NCBI RefSeq assembly: GCF_900111455.1
Contig: NZ_FOIE01000007.1
Coordinates: 293,718 to 357,717 of the forward strand
From: Geodermatophilus poikilotrophus
GTDB taxonomy: Bacteria > Actinomycetota > Actinomycetes > Mycobacteriales > Geodermatophilaceae
Length of the DNA: 64,000 nt
Direction of reading: 5' to 3'
Part shown: positions 33,898 through 42,526 of the stretch, one piece after another
How the letters are laid out: every line of letters begins with the position of its first letter
Position numbering within the stretch: the stretch's first letter is position 1
Translations under genes and position numbers: made by a program
The notes under the pieces: model-generated
What the model was told of the DNA's origin: nothing
The model's database searches: none
What the model saw: the letters and a program-made list of their open reading frames with translations, nothing else

Positions 33898-34283
33898 GGG
33901 GACTCCCAGCGTCGCTGCGGCCCGGGGGAGGGGCTCGGGGATGCGACGACGCTAGGTCGGCGTCGGGACCTACGGCATCGGCCACAGGTCCAGTTCAGGG
34001 GCACGTCCACGGGGGGCGGGTGGTGTGCCCCAGGCCCGTCCGGAGGTGCACGGACGCCGTCCGGAGGGTGCGCCGGACCCCTCCCTGGGGACCGTCCGCC
34101 TCCGACCTGGGGCGTGCGACCCCCTCGTGTGGGAGGGGCGGACCCCCGACCTGGGTATGAACTCGCCGGTGGTTTCGCCCTCACCTCGCGTACAGGTGTG
34201 GCGACGGGTACCGGAGCGGCCTAACTTCCGGAACCGACCCGGCAGCGCCCGACCCAGGACGGGCAGGAGCGGAGCTGACACGC
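33898..34283. promoter_or_regulatory. Divergent control region between PKS operon and regulator gene
   Basis: About 386 bases with no supported gene. It separates the leftward PKS operon from the rightward LuxR regulator and must carry both promoters. CCGACCTGGG occurs twice in the same direction at 34102-34111 and 34146-34155, 44 bases apart (about four helical turns), a spacing that would put two bound proteins on one DNA face. GTCCGGAGG also repeats nearby (34038-34046 and 34060-34068). I see no strong -10 box. Confidence 0.45.
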
Positions 34284-35012
34284 ATGACCGGACCGGATGA
34301 CGCCGTCCCCGACTCGGGTGGGTCGGGCGCCGGTCCGCCGGTCCGGGTGCTCATCTGCAACGACCACGAGGTCCTGCGCCACGGTCTGCGCACGGTGCTG
34401 CGCCGCATCCCGGGGCTCAGCGTCGTGGCCGAGGCCGACTGCGTCCGCGAGGCGCTGTCGCTGGCCGCCATGGTCCGGCCGGACGTCACCCTGGTGGGCT
34501 TGGACGGGCAGGGGCCGCTGCTGCAGGACCTGGTGCGGGAGCTGACCGGGATGGGCGTCCGGGTCGTGCTGCTCGGTGAGGCCGGTGCCGGCAGCGACCT
34601 GGTCGACGTCCTGCGGGCCGGGGCGCGCGGCTACGTGCACACGACCGCGAGCCCGCAGCGGCTGGTGGAGTGCGTGCGAGCGGTGGCCAACGGGGAGACC
34701 GTGCTCGACGCGAGCGTCACCGGGGAGCTGCTGCACCGCCTGGACGGCGCGCCGCGGACGGCGGGCGGGGACCGGGCGGCGGCCCACGGACCGCTGACCG
34801 CCCGGCAGCAGGCGGTGGCCGAGCTCGTGGCGGAGGGGCTGACCAACGCGGAGATCGCCGCCCGCCTGGAGGTCAGCAGGGCCACCGTCAAGGGCCACAT
34901 CACGGTGGCGCTGCGCCGGCTCGGACTGCGGGACCGCACGCAGCTGGCGATCCACGTGCACCGCAGCGCGGGCCCGGACACGGGGTGGGGGCTCTCTCCG
35001 GCCCGGGGCTGA
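34284..35012 (+). CDS. LuxR-type regulator with degenerate receiver domain (1 of 2)
   Basis: A 242-residue NarL/FixJ-like protein: receiver domain at about 20-140, then a LuxR helix-turn-helix (LTARQQAVAELVAEGLTNAEIAARLEVSRATVKGH region, about 172-206). The phosphoryl-acceptor position reads VTLVGLDG, with Gly72 where aspartate is expected, and the usual conserved lysine is Thr (GYVHTTAS). The upstream acidic pair (CNDHE) is partly kept. It is therefore unlikely to be controlled by a kinase. Orphan regulators of this kind in polyketide clusters can sense end products directly. It is divergent to the PKS operon and has no kinase neighbour. Confidence 0.88.
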   Translation: MTGPDDAVPDSGGSGAGPPVRVLICNDHEVLRHGLRTVLRRIPGLSVVAEADCVREALSLAAMVRPDVTLVGLDGQGPLLQDLVRELTGMGVRVVLLGEAGAGSDLVDVLRAGARGYVHTTASPQRLVECVRAVANGETVLDASVTGELLHRLDGAPRTAGGDRAAAHGPLTARQQAVAELVAEGLTNAEIAARLEVSRATVKGHITVALRRLGLRDRTQLAIHVHRSAGPDTGWGLSPARG

Positions 35013-35188
35013 GGTCCGGAAGGTGCGCGAAGCTCCCCCGGGCGTTCCTGGGAAGACGCTGGGAATGGGCTGGACACAACCTGGAGGTGTAACGCTAGAG
35101 TCGCTACAGTCCGGAGGAGACGGACGCGTGTCGGAACTGTCGGCGGATCGGGCGGGAGCCTGATCGGGCTGCACACAGGGGGAACGGC

Positions 35189-35998
35189 ATGGACCAGGAC
35201 GGGGTTGGCACACGACCGGGATCAGCAGGTCTCCATCGACGCGGCCCCGCGGGGCTCGTCCCGAGACCCCGGAACGCCGGGCCGGCACCCGTCCGCCCGC
35301 GCGCGGTCCCCTCGCCGACCACCCTGGTGTGCGTGCTGCTCTGCGAGGACCGCGAGGTGTTCCGCATCGGGCTGCGGGTCGTGCTCGAGGCCGAGCCGGA
35401 CATGGCGGTCGTGGCCGAGACGTCCCACCTCCCCGAGGCCCTCGAGGCCGCCGAGGGCGAGGGCACCGTGGTCGTCGTCGTCCGGCAGGGGCTGGTCGCC
35501 GGCGACGCACTGCCGCTGCTGCGCACCCTGTGCCGGCGGAACACGGCAGTGCTCGTGCTCGCCGAGCCGGAGACCGAGTCCGAACCCGAGCTCGTGGAGA
35601 TCCTGCAGGCCGGCGTGCGGGGCTTCCTGCCGCGCCGGTCCGGGGCGCAGCGGCTCGTCGACGGCGTGCGGGCGCTGGCCCGGCACGAGGCGGCGCTCGA
35701 CCCCGCGGCCACCAGCCACCTCGTGCGCCACCTGACGTCCGGGCCCCAGCCGCGGTCCGCTCCCGAGCCGCGGGCCCTCGACCGGCTGACCTACCGGCAG
35801 CGCGAGGTCGCCGATCTGGTGGCCCAGGGGCTCAGCAACGAGGAGATCGCCGGCCGGCTGTTCCTCAGCCTGGCGACGGTGAAGAGCCACCTGACCGCGT
35901 CGATGCGCCGCCTCGGCGTCCGCTCCCGGACCGAGCTGGCCATCCTGGTCACCCGGGAGAGCTCGTCGGTGGCCGGTCCGCAGCAGACCGCACTGTGA
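35189..35998 (+). CDS. LuxR-type regulator with degenerate receiver domain (2 of 2)
   Basis: A 269-residue protein with the same layout as its neighbour: an Arg/Pro-rich leader (1-45), a receiver-like domain (about 46-165) and a LuxR helix-turn-helix (about 200-262, LTYRQREVADLVAQGLSNEEI, LSLATVKSH). The acceptor aspartate is missing (VVVVVRQG, Arg99/Gln100) and the lysine position is arginine (GFLPRRS). The ATG follows CAGGGGGAACGGC; a start nearer the receiver domain is possible. The tandem pair probably arose by duplication and then diverged. 176 bases separate them, so each may have its own promoter. Confidence 0.85.
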   Translation: MDQDGVGTRPGSAGLHRRGPAGLVPRPRNAGPAPVRPRAVPSPTTLVCVLLCEDREVFRIGLRVVLEAEPDMAVVAETSHLPEALEAAEGEGTVVVVVRQGLVAGDALPLLRTLCRRNTAVLVLAEPETESEPELVEILQAGVRGFLPRRSGAQRLVDGVRALARHEAALDPAATSHLVRHLTSGPQPRSAPEPRALDRLTYRQREVADLVAQGLSNEEIAGRLFLSLATVKSHLTASMRRLGVRSRTELAILVTRESSSVAGPQQTAL

Positions 35999-36001
35999 GC
36001 A

Positions 36002-36042
36002 CCGTGACGGTGGCGGTCCGGAATGGGACACCCCCGTCACGG
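36002..36042. promoter_or_regulatory. Inverted repeat ahead of the old yellow enzyme gene
   Basis: CCGTGACGG (36002-36010) and CCGTCACGG (36034-36042) form a 9-base inverted repeat with 23 bases between. It lies between the second LuxR gene and the OYE start at 36057. It could end the regulator transcript or be an operator for OYE; nothing else decides. Confidence 0.35.
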
Positions 36043-36056
36043 CGTCACAACCACCC

Positions 36057-37133
36057 GTGGACCTGTTCTCTCCTGTGACCCTGGGCGACCTCGAGCTCGC
36101 CAACCGCGTCGTCATGGCCCCGCTCACCCGCATGCGCTCCGGCGCCTCCGGCGTCCCCGGGGACCTCGTCGTCGAGCACTACCGGCAGCGCGCCGGCGTC
36201 GGCCTGATCATCACCGAGGGCACCTACCCGAACCACGAGGGCCAGGCCTTCGTCGGGCAGCCCGGCATCGTCACCGACGAGCAGGTCGAGGGCTGGCGCC
36301 GCGTGGCCGACGCCGTGCACGCCCGCGGCGGCAGGATCGTCCTGCAGGTCATGCACGGCGGCCGGGTGACCCACCCCGACGTCAACGGCGGCCGCCGCGT
36401 CGTGGCCCCGAGCGCGGTCGCGATCGACGGCGAGGGCCACACCGAGGAGGGCAAGCAGCCCTACCCGGTGCCGCAGGCGCTGACCGTCGACGAGGCCCGC
36501 CAGACCCTGCAGGACTTCGTCTCCGCGTCCCGGCGCGCCATCGAGGCCGGCCTGGACGGCGTGGAGATCCACGGCGCCAACGGCTACCTGCTGCACGAGT
36601 TCCTCTCCCCAGCGTCCAACCGGCGCGCCGACGAGTACGGCGGCACGCCGGAGAGCCGGGCGCGCTTCGTCGTCCAGGTGGTGACCGCGGTGGCCGCGGC
36701 CATCGGCGCCGGCAAGGTGGGCCTGCGGATCTCGCCCGAGCACAACATCCAGGACGCCTACGAGACCGACCGGGACGACGTCCGGGCCACCTACGGGGCG
36801 CTGGTCGACCAGCTGCGCCCACTGGGCCTGGCCTACCTGTCGGTGCTGCACTCCGAGCCGGCCGGGGAGCTGGTGCAGGAGCTGCGCGAGCGCTTCGGCG
36901 GGCCGCTGGTCGCCAACAGCGGCTTCGGCTCGGTCACCACGCGCGACGAGGCGGTGCGCCTCATCGAGGCCGCGCACGCCGACGCCGTCGCCGTGGGCCG
37001 CGCCGTGATCGCCAACCCCGACCTGGTCGAGCGCTGGCAGGGCGAGCACCCGGAGAACGAGCCGAAGTCGCACCTCTTCTACGCCCCGGGCGCCGAGGGG
37101 TACACCGACTACCCGACGCTCAAGGCCGGCTGA
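36057..37133 (+). CDS. Old yellow enzyme family flavin ene-reductase
   Basis: A 358-residue (beta/alpha)8 flavoprotein of the NemA/OYE type: FSPVTLGDLELANRVVMAPLTRMR at the start, VLQVMHGGRVTHP near 97-109, GVEIHGANGYLLHEFLSP near 178-195 with the His-x-x-Asn substrate pair, RISPEHN and VANSGFGS. It reduces activated C=C bonds using NADPH and FMN. The start is a GTG without a clear ribosome site. It directly follows the two PKS regulators on the same strand; it could tailor the polyketide, but such reductases are also common stress enzymes. A hairpin repeat starts right after its stop. Confidence 0.93.
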   Translation: MDLFSPVTLGDLELANRVVMAPLTRMRSGASGVPGDLVVEHYRQRAGVGLIITEGTYPNHEGQAFVGQPGIVTDEQVEGWRRVADAVHARGGRIVLQVMHGGRVTHPDVNGGRRVVAPSAVAIDGEGHTEEGKQPYPVPQALTVDEARQTLQDFVSASRRAIEAGLDGVEIHGANGYLLHEFLSPASNRRADEYGGTPESRARFVVQVVTAVAAAIGAGKVGLRISPEHNIQDAYETDRDDVRATYGALVDQLRPLGLAYLSVLHSEPAGELVQELRERFGGPLVANSGFGSVTTRDEAVRLIEAAHADAVAVGRAVIANPDLVERWQGEHPENEPKSHLFYAPGAEGYTDYPTLKAG

Positions 37134-37134
37134 G

Positions 37135-37192
37135 GAAGGACCCCCTGCCCCCACCGCTCGCAGGCTCGCGGCGGGACCCTGCAGGGGGCCGG
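37135..37192 (+). repeat. Gene-end hairpin repeat, copy 2
   Basis: Begins one base after the OYE stop. GGACCCCCTGC at the start and GCAGGGGGCC at the end form the outer stem; the middle CTCGCAGGCTCGCGG is shared with the copies at 29481-29573 and 62364-62420. All three sit directly after stop codons, which suggests a lineage-specific terminator family. Confidence 0.65.
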
Positions 37193-37311
37193 TGGGCTCG
37201 ATCGCGCGGACGCCGAGTCCGGGCACGACTCGCCGGGTCGGGTGTCGGTGCGCGCGGTCCGCGGGGACAGTGACGGGGGTCACCACTCCTCGACGACCTC
37301 CGGAGGTCGCG

Positions 37312-38652
37312 ATGTCACGGTCCAGGTCGGTCCCCCAGCTCACCACCCGGGTCGGTGTCGCCGCCGCCGTCGCGCTGTCCGCCTCGGCGCTGTGGGCGGT
37401 GTCGTCGACGGCCTCGCAAGCCGCGGTGGGGGCGGACGCCCCGGACTGCTCCGCCGAGGACGCGGTGCTCACGGTGGAGGAGCAGCGCATCGGCCAGCCC
37501 CTGGTCGAGGGCGGTGAGTCGGCCGCGGCCCAGTTCCTCCGGGCCGCCGGCTTCGAGGAGACGGTGGCGCAGTTCGCCACGGACCTCTGCGCCGCACCGG
37601 ACCTGGTCGCGGCCGAGGAGCTCGTCGTGCGCTCCGGCGAGGCGCTGTGGGAGCTGGCGCTGGCGCGGGCCCAGGGGGAGCGGGACATCGGCACGATCGA
37701 CCGGTACGACGACCGGCCGCTCTACTGGGCCCGCCTGCACATGACGCGTGCGGTGCGGCAGTGGGAGGCGCCCGTCGAGCTGAGCGTCGTCCAGCGCAAC
37801 GCCCTGGTGCAGCTGCTCGACCACGCGTCCCGGGGGCTCACCACCGTCGACTGGCCGGAGGCGCCGGCCGAGGCGAAGCGCGTGATGATCAGCGGCTTCG
37901 ACACGTACGGCCTCGACCAGAGCCTGCGGAACTCGAACCCCTCGGGTGCCACGGCCCTGCAGCTGGACGGCCGGACGCTGGAGACGGACGCCGGCCCGGT
38001 CGTCGTCCAGTCGGTCGTGTTCCCGGTGAACTGGACCGACTTCGACGAGGGGATCGTCGAGGACGCGTTCGGCCAGGTCCTGGGCACCGGGGAGGACCGC
38101 GCCGACCTGATCATGACCATCAGCCAGACGAGGCGTGGGCGGATGGACGTCGAGCAGTGGGCCGCCAACGCCCGCGGGGGCTCGGCCGACAACAACCGCA
38201 ACACGCTCTTCGGGCCCATCTCCCGGCCGTCGCACTGGCCGCAGCCGTTCGACTCCCCGGAGTGGATCGAGACGACGCTGCCCTACGAGGCGATGATCGC
38301 CGCCGGCACCGGCCCCTGGCCGGTCGTGCTGAACGACGGGATCTGCGAGTGGCCGGCAGGGACCTTCCCGGCCCCGTCGGCGGTGCGCTGCCAGGACGAC
38401 CCGTCGGAGGGCTCCCGCGCGGCGTCCGGCCCGGGCGGCAACTACCTCTCCAACGAGAGCATGTACCGCTCCAACCGGCTGCGGATCGGCATGCAGGCGT
38501 GGGACGTCCCCGGCGGCCACCTGCACATCTCAGCGCTGGTGTACCCCGAGGACCCGGCGGTGCTGACGAGTCCCGAGTTCGAGGCCGACCGCAGGGCCGT
38601 CGTCGAACAGACCATCGCGCTCGTGGCAGCGGCCGGCGCCGCCGCTCCCTGA
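37312..38652 (+). CDS. Secreted pyroglutamyl-peptidase-I (C15)-like protein, Ser in place of the catalytic Cys
   Basis: A 446-residue exported protein. The signal peptide covers about 1-38 (RVGVAAAVALSASALWAV, then ASQA). An extra helical domain of about 140 residues precedes a C15-like core: ISGFDTYGLDQSLRNSNPSG near 193-212 and the Glu281 region (DVEQWAAN). In the family the nucleophile is Cys in a Y-x-CN motif; here the aligned motif is NYLSNESMY with Ser380. The histidine region GGHLHIS (403/405) is present. It may be an inactive or serine-based relative. The start at 37312 follows GGAGG; there is no operon partner. Confidence 0.7.
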   Translation: MSRSRSVPQLTTRVGVAAAVALSASALWAVSSTASQAAVGADAPDCSAEDAVLTVEEQRIGQPLVEGGESAAAQFLRAAGFEETVAQFATDLCAAPDLVAAEELVVRSGEALWELALARAQGERDIGTIDRYDDRPLYWARLHMTRAVRQWEAPVELSVVQRNALVQLLDHASRGLTTVDWPEAPAEAKRVMISGFDTYGLDQSLRNSNPSGATALQLDGRTLETDAGPVVVQSVVFPVNWTDFDEGIVEDAFGQVLGTGEDRADLIMTISQTRRGRMDVEQWAANARGGSADNNRNTLFGPISRPSHWPQPFDSPEWIETTLPYEAMIAAGTGPWPVVLNDGICEWPAGTFPAPSAVRCQDDPSEGSRAASGPGGNYLSNESMYRSNRLRIGMQAWDVPGGHLHISALVYPEDPAVLTSPEFEADRRAVVEQTIALVAAAGAAAP

Positions 38653-38713
38653 GCGGGCCGTGATGTGATCGTCGCGGCGCGACACCGCGGTCGCGCCGCG
38701 ACGAGGAGGCTCC

Positions 38714-39835
38714 ATGGCCGAGGTGCACGGCAGCTGCGACGACCGCTTCTCCGGCGTGCGGGAGGCGTTCGAGCGCGGTATGGAACGCGACGAGCTGGGG
38801 GCGTCGATCGCCGTCGACCTCGACGGGGAGACCGTCGTCGACCTGTGGGGCGGGTACCGCGACGAGGAGCGGACGACGCCGTGGACCGAGGACACCATCG
38901 TCAACGGCTGGTCGACGACGAAGACGGTCCTGGCGCTGGCCGCGCTGCTCCTGGTCGAGCGCGGCGAGCTGGACGTCCACGCGCCGGTCGCCGACTACTG
39001 GCCCGAGTTCGCGGCCAAGGGCAAGAAGGACGTCGAGGTGCGGCACCTGCTGTCGCACACGTCGGGCGTCTCCGGTTGGGAGCGCCCGTTCTCGATCCGG
39101 GACATGTACGACTGGCAGACCGCGACCGAGCGGCTGGCCGCGCAGGCGCCGTGGTGGGAGCCGGGGACGGCGTCGGGCTACCACGCGAACAACCAGGGGC
39201 ACCTGGTCGGTGAGGTGATCCGGCGGATCACCGGGCACACCTTCCGGCAGTTCGTGGCCGACCAGATCGCCGGGCCGCTGGGCGCGGACCTCCAGATCGG
39301 CGCGCGGGAGTCCGACTGGGACCGCATCGCACCCGTCGTCCCGCCGCCGCGGCCGGAGGAGGACCCGCGGGAGCTGGACCCGGAGTCGGTGGCGGTCAGG
39401 ACCTTCACCGCGCCGGTGGCCTCGGCGAAGGCGGCGAACACGCCGGAGTGGCGGCGGGCGGACCTGGGCGCGCTCAACGGGCACACGAACGCGCGCGGGC
39501 TGGTGCGCGCCATGCGCGTGCTGTCGCTGGGCGGCGCGGGCCTGCTGTCACCCGAGACGATCGACCTGGTCTTCGACCAGCAGTCCGACGGCGTGGACCT
39601 GGTGCTGGAGGCGCCGTTCCGCTTCGGGATCGGCTTCTGCCTCGGGTCGCCGCTCGTCCCGTACGTGCCCGAGGGGCGGACCTTCTTCTGGGGCGGCTGG
39701 GGTGGGTCGATGATCATCATGGACCTCGACCGCCGGCTGACGATCGGCTACCTGATGAACCGGATGGCGCCGGGCATCCTGGGCTCGGACCGCAGTGCGG
39801 CCTACACCCGGGCGGTGTACTCCGCGCTCGGCTGA
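38714..39835 (+). CDS. Serine hydrolase of the beta-lactamase (class C)/EstB family
   Basis: A 373-residue hydrolase. The catalytic S-x-x-K is WSTTK (Ser67, Lys70), the second motif YHANN supplies the tyrosine and asparagine near 156-159, and GGWGG near 337 stands in for the third motif. It has the LLSHTSG segment typical of the beta-lactamase (PF00144) family. No signal peptide is seen, so it is likely a cytoplasmic esterase or amidase and not a drug-resistance enzyme. GAGGAGGCTCC precedes the ATG. The next gene starts 19 bases after its stop, so they are probably co-transcribed. Confidence 0.9.
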   Translation: MAEVHGSCDDRFSGVREAFERGMERDELGASIAVDLDGETVVDLWGGYRDEERTTPWTEDTIVNGWSTTKTVLALAALLLVERGELDVHAPVADYWPEFAAKGKKDVEVRHLLSHTSGVSGWERPFSIRDMYDWQTATERLAAQAPWWEPGTASGYHANNQGHLVGEVIRRITGHTFRQFVADQIAGPLGADLQIGARESDWDRIAPVVPPPRPEEDPRELDPESVAVRTFTAPVASAKAANTPEWRRADLGALNGHTNARGLVRAMRVLSLGGAGLLSPETIDLVFDQQSDGVDLVLEAPFRFGIGFCLGSPLVPYVPEGRTFFWGGWGGSMIIMDLDRRLTIGYLMNRMAPGILGSDRSAAYTRAVYSALG

Positions 39836-39854
39836 GGTCTGGGGGAGGAGCGGC

Positions 39855-40412
39855 ATGGACCTCGACGACGTGGTGCCGGACGCTGACCACGTCACCCGGC
39901 AGTCGCGGGTGATCGACGCGTCGCCGTCCGTGGTGTGGGAGGAGCTGCACCGGCTGAGGCTCTCGTCGCTGCCGGTCACCCTGTTGTTCAGCGCGGTGCG
40001 CGCGCTGCCCGTGCTGCTGGCGGGCCGGGGGCGCCGGCGCGGCGGGCTCGACCGGACCGTCCTGGACGTGGTGCCGATCCCGGAGCTGGCCTCCGACCCG
40101 CCCTCGCACGTGGTGTTCGGTGGCGTGCTGCAGCCCTGGAAGCTGACCGGCGGAAAGCGACCGCCGGTGCTGGACGCGGCCGGGGTCCGGGAGTGGTCAG
40201 AGCCCGGCTGGGTGAAGGTGGGCATGGAGTTCCGGCTGACGCGGACCCTCGGGGGCACCCGGCTGAGCTGCGAGACGCGGATCGTCGGCACCGATGCTGT
40301 CTCGCGGCGGCGCTTCGGGCTCTACTGGCTCGCCGTCCAGCCGGGCAGCTCGGCGATCCGGTGGGAGCTGCTCACCGCCGTCGCCATGCGCGCCGAGGCG
40401 CGGTCCGGGTAG
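39855..40412 (+). CDS. Uncharacterised SRPBCC-like protein
   Basis: A 185-residue protein. It begins like a ligand-binding SRPBCC/START-type domain (SRVIDASPSVVWEELHRLRLSSLP near 17-40) and ends with a GLYWLAVQPGSSAIRWELL segment, a layout I have seen in actinobacterial 'hypothetical' SRPBCC proteins. No catalytic motif is visible. The ATG follows GGGGGAGGAGCGGC. It is downstream of the beta-lactamase-fold hydrolase in a likely operon and just upstream of a small duplicated open frame and an SDR. No function assigned. Confidence 0.6.
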   Translation: MDLDDVVPDADHVTRQSRVIDASPSVVWEELHRLRLSSLPVTLLFSAVRALPVLLAGRGRRRGGLDRTVLDVVPIPELASDPPSHVVFGGVLQPWKLTGGKRPPVLDAAGVREWSEPGWVKVGMEFRLTRTLGGTRLSCETRIVGTDAVSRRRFGLYWLAVQPGSSAIRWELLTAVAMRAEARSG

Positions 40413-40421
40413 GACTCGTGC

Positions 40422-40595
40422 ATGCCCTGGACCGAGCGCGACATCCCCGACCCGACCGGCCGGGCCACGGACGCCTGGTTGGCGACGCTCGGCACCGACT
40501 CGGCGCAGGTCTCCCATGACGACGCTCTCGCCGCCCTGGACGCGGTCCGGGATGAGTCCGAGACACGTCCAGGCCGCCCCGCGGGGGAGAGGTGA
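40422..40595 (+). CDS. Small open frame with the duplicated N-terminus of the following SDR
   Basis: A 57-codon frame starting MPWTERDIPDPTGRATDAW. Its first 42 bases (40422-40463) match the start of the SDR gene (40598-40639) at 40 of 42 positions, so it arose by duplication of the SDR 5' end. After the shared part it becomes unrelated, acidic and helix-like (SHDDALAALDAVRDESE). It has no clear ribosome site. It may be a short real protein or a relic; it ends two bases before the SDR ATG, so translation could be coupled. Confidence 0.45.
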   Translation: MPWTERDIPDPTGRATDAWLATLGTDSAQVSHDDALAALDAVRDESETRPGRPAGER

Positions 40596-40597
40596 CG

Positions 40598-41545
40598 ATG
40601 GCCTGGACCGAGCGCGACATCCCCGACCTGACCGGCCGGACGGCGGTGGTGACCGGCGCGAACGGTGGGCTGGGCCTGCAGACGGCGCTGGCGCTGGCGG
40701 GCGCGGGTGCGCACGTGGTTCTCGCCGCGCGTGATGGCGCCAAGACCGCGGCGGCGGAGGCGCGGATCCGGGTGGGCTCCCCGTCGGCGTCGCTGGAGGT
40801 GGTGCCGCTGGACCTCGGCGACCTGTCGTCCGTGGCGGCCACCGCGCGGTCGGTGCTGGATCGGCACGAGCGCGTCGACCTGCTGGTGAACAACGCCGGG
40901 GTCATGGCGATGCCGCGGCGGACGACGGTCGATGGGTTCGAGGAGCAGTTCGGCGTGAACCACCTGGGGCACTGGGCGCTGACCGCACACCTGCTGCCGG
41001 CGCTGCTGCGGGCGACGGCCGCGCGGGTGGTGACGGTGACGAGCACGGCGCGGCACCGGGCCGGTCGGCTGGACCCGACCGACGTCCACCTCGAGCGCGA
41101 GCGGGGCTACGGGGCGTGGTCGGCCTACGCGCGGTCGAAGATGGCCAACCTGCACTTCGGGCTGGGCTTGCAGCAGCGGTTCGCGGCCGTCGGCGTCCGG
41201 GCTGCGTCCTTGGTCGCGCACCCGGGGCTGACGAACACCGACCTGCAGGCGCGCGCGGTGCGGGAGGGCGGCGCCGGCCGGGTGGGGGCGTTCTTCGAGG
41301 TGATGACGGCGCGGTCGGGGATGTCGCCGTTCGAGGGTGCCCGGCCGCAGCTGCGGGCCGCGACCGATCCGCGGGCTCATGGCGGGGAGTTGTACGCGCC
41401 GCGGTACGGGTCGCACGGCCCGGCCGTGCGGCGGCCCATCCTGCGCCGATGGGGCCTGCAGGAGCAGATCGACGTCTTGTGGCAGGTCTCCGAGCGCGAG
41501 ACCGGCATTCAGCTGAACGTCGCGTTGAGTCATCCTCTCCCCTGA
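40598..41545 (+). CDS. Short-chain dehydrogenase/reductase (retinol-dehydrogenase-like)
   Basis: A 315-residue Rossmann oxidoreductase. The cofactor motif TGANGGLG is at about 19-26, NNAG near 101-104, a catalytic serine in TVTSTARHRAG and YARSK near 174-178. The pattern and length match the NAD(P)H-dependent 'oxidoreductase, retinol dehydrogenase-like' group common in actinobacteria, acting on diverse alcohols or ketones. The ATG at 40598 is preferred over the GTG six bases upstream because GGGGGAGAGG lies at a good distance. It is the last gene before a low-GC gap. Confidence 0.92.
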   Translation: MAWTERDIPDLTGRTAVVTGANGGLGLQTALALAGAGAHVVLAARDGAKTAAAEARIRVGSPSASLEVVPLDLGDLSSVAATARSVLDRHERVDLLVNNAGVMAMPRRTTVDGFEEQFGVNHLGHWALTAHLLPALLRATAARVVTVTSTARHRAGRLDPTDVHLERERGYGAWSAYARSKMANLHFGLGLQQRFAAVGVRAASLVAHPGLTNTDLQARAVREGGAGRVGAFFEVMTARSGMSPFEGARPQLRAATDPRAHGGELYAPRYGSHGPAVRRPILRRWGLQEQIDVLWQVSERETGIQLNVALSHPLP

Positions 41546-42526
41546 CAGGGGCTCCCTGCGCTCAACGTTGCACTTGAGCGTCTGTTTGACAGGGCTCGAC
41601 TCCTAGCGGCGGCGATGGTCGGCATGGCGCCCGTGCTCGCAGGGGAGAAGGCCTGCGGCTGGGGGTCGGCAGGCGGCTCGGGCTGCCCGTCGCGTCGCGC
41701 TTTCCAGGTCGCGTTCCTTTGAAGCCGGTAGAAACGCGCTTTAGGACACGACCGTCCTCGACCAGCGGCTGACCATCAGGCACACGCAAGCAGGATGCGC
41801 TCGGTGCACCTTGCTCGCGGCAGCACGATGTGCACCGGGACCAGGAATGGGTGCACACATTGAGGAGTATCCTCTGGCCAGGCATTTCCACGCGTCCTAC
41901 GCAGGAACGCTGCGCGTCCACGGGAGCATCGGGGGGTCGAAACAGAGTCGTGATTAAAGTGTGCCCTTGCGGCAAGTGGACGGCTGGACAGTCAGCTCGC
42001 CGGACAGCGCCATGCTCCCAGTTGGCCCCTTGTGCCCCAGTTGGGTTCGCGGGCTGGCCGCGACCTAAGAACTGTGCGGGCCAAGCAGTCCTGTTTGTTT
42101 CACGACACCCACACGACCTCATAGGGCCGTTTGGTCGACACGAACTCCAGGCAGTATTAACCGCGGGCTTGTGTCAAGTCTGTGGGGAGAATCTTGGTGA
42201 ACGTTCATATGGGATACCGCAGTATGGACGCCAGGATGCCCAGAGCGGTTTCAATGGAGAGACGTTGATGCACGAGCGGTGCTTGCGCCTGGCACTAGCC
42301 TCGTGTCCTGGGCTTGACCGTTGGGCGCACCTGGATCAGATGACGGTATTGCGCGAGCCAATAGGTCAACGTCATACCCTTCGCGGCGGGTCGGGCGGCC
42401 TCATGGAGATCAATCCGTCCTCCGTTGCTTGGGAGATCGTTCACCTTCGCAGTGATTCTGCACCGGTCTGCGCGCATGAACTGGAAAAAGGTCGATATGT
42501 TTGAGGCGGTGATCCCGTAGGCCCGA
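41546..42526. other. Low-GC intergenic island
   Basis: About 980 bases with base composition unlike the surroundings: the line 42121-42180 has 33 G/C of 60, while a typical coding line nearby (42661-42720) has 44 of 60. No transposase, integrase or tRNA is visible. One open frame (see 41950) may be a gene or relic. The composition suggests recent acquisition or a decayed insertion. Confidence 0.6.
41950..42504 (+). pseudogene. Possible small CxxC-containing protein or gene remnant
   Basis: An open frame in the low-GC island. The middle part (LCQVCGENLGERSYG, then HERCLRLALASCPGL) resembles zinc-binding CxxC...C...C hypothetical proteins found in actinobacterial accessory regions. The N-terminal part before it is rich in Cys and Pro and looks untranslated. 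The GTG at 41950 is only one of several possible starts; the open frame extends to 41830. No ribosome site is convincing. I cannot decide between a short real gene and a decayed one. Confidence 0.3.
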
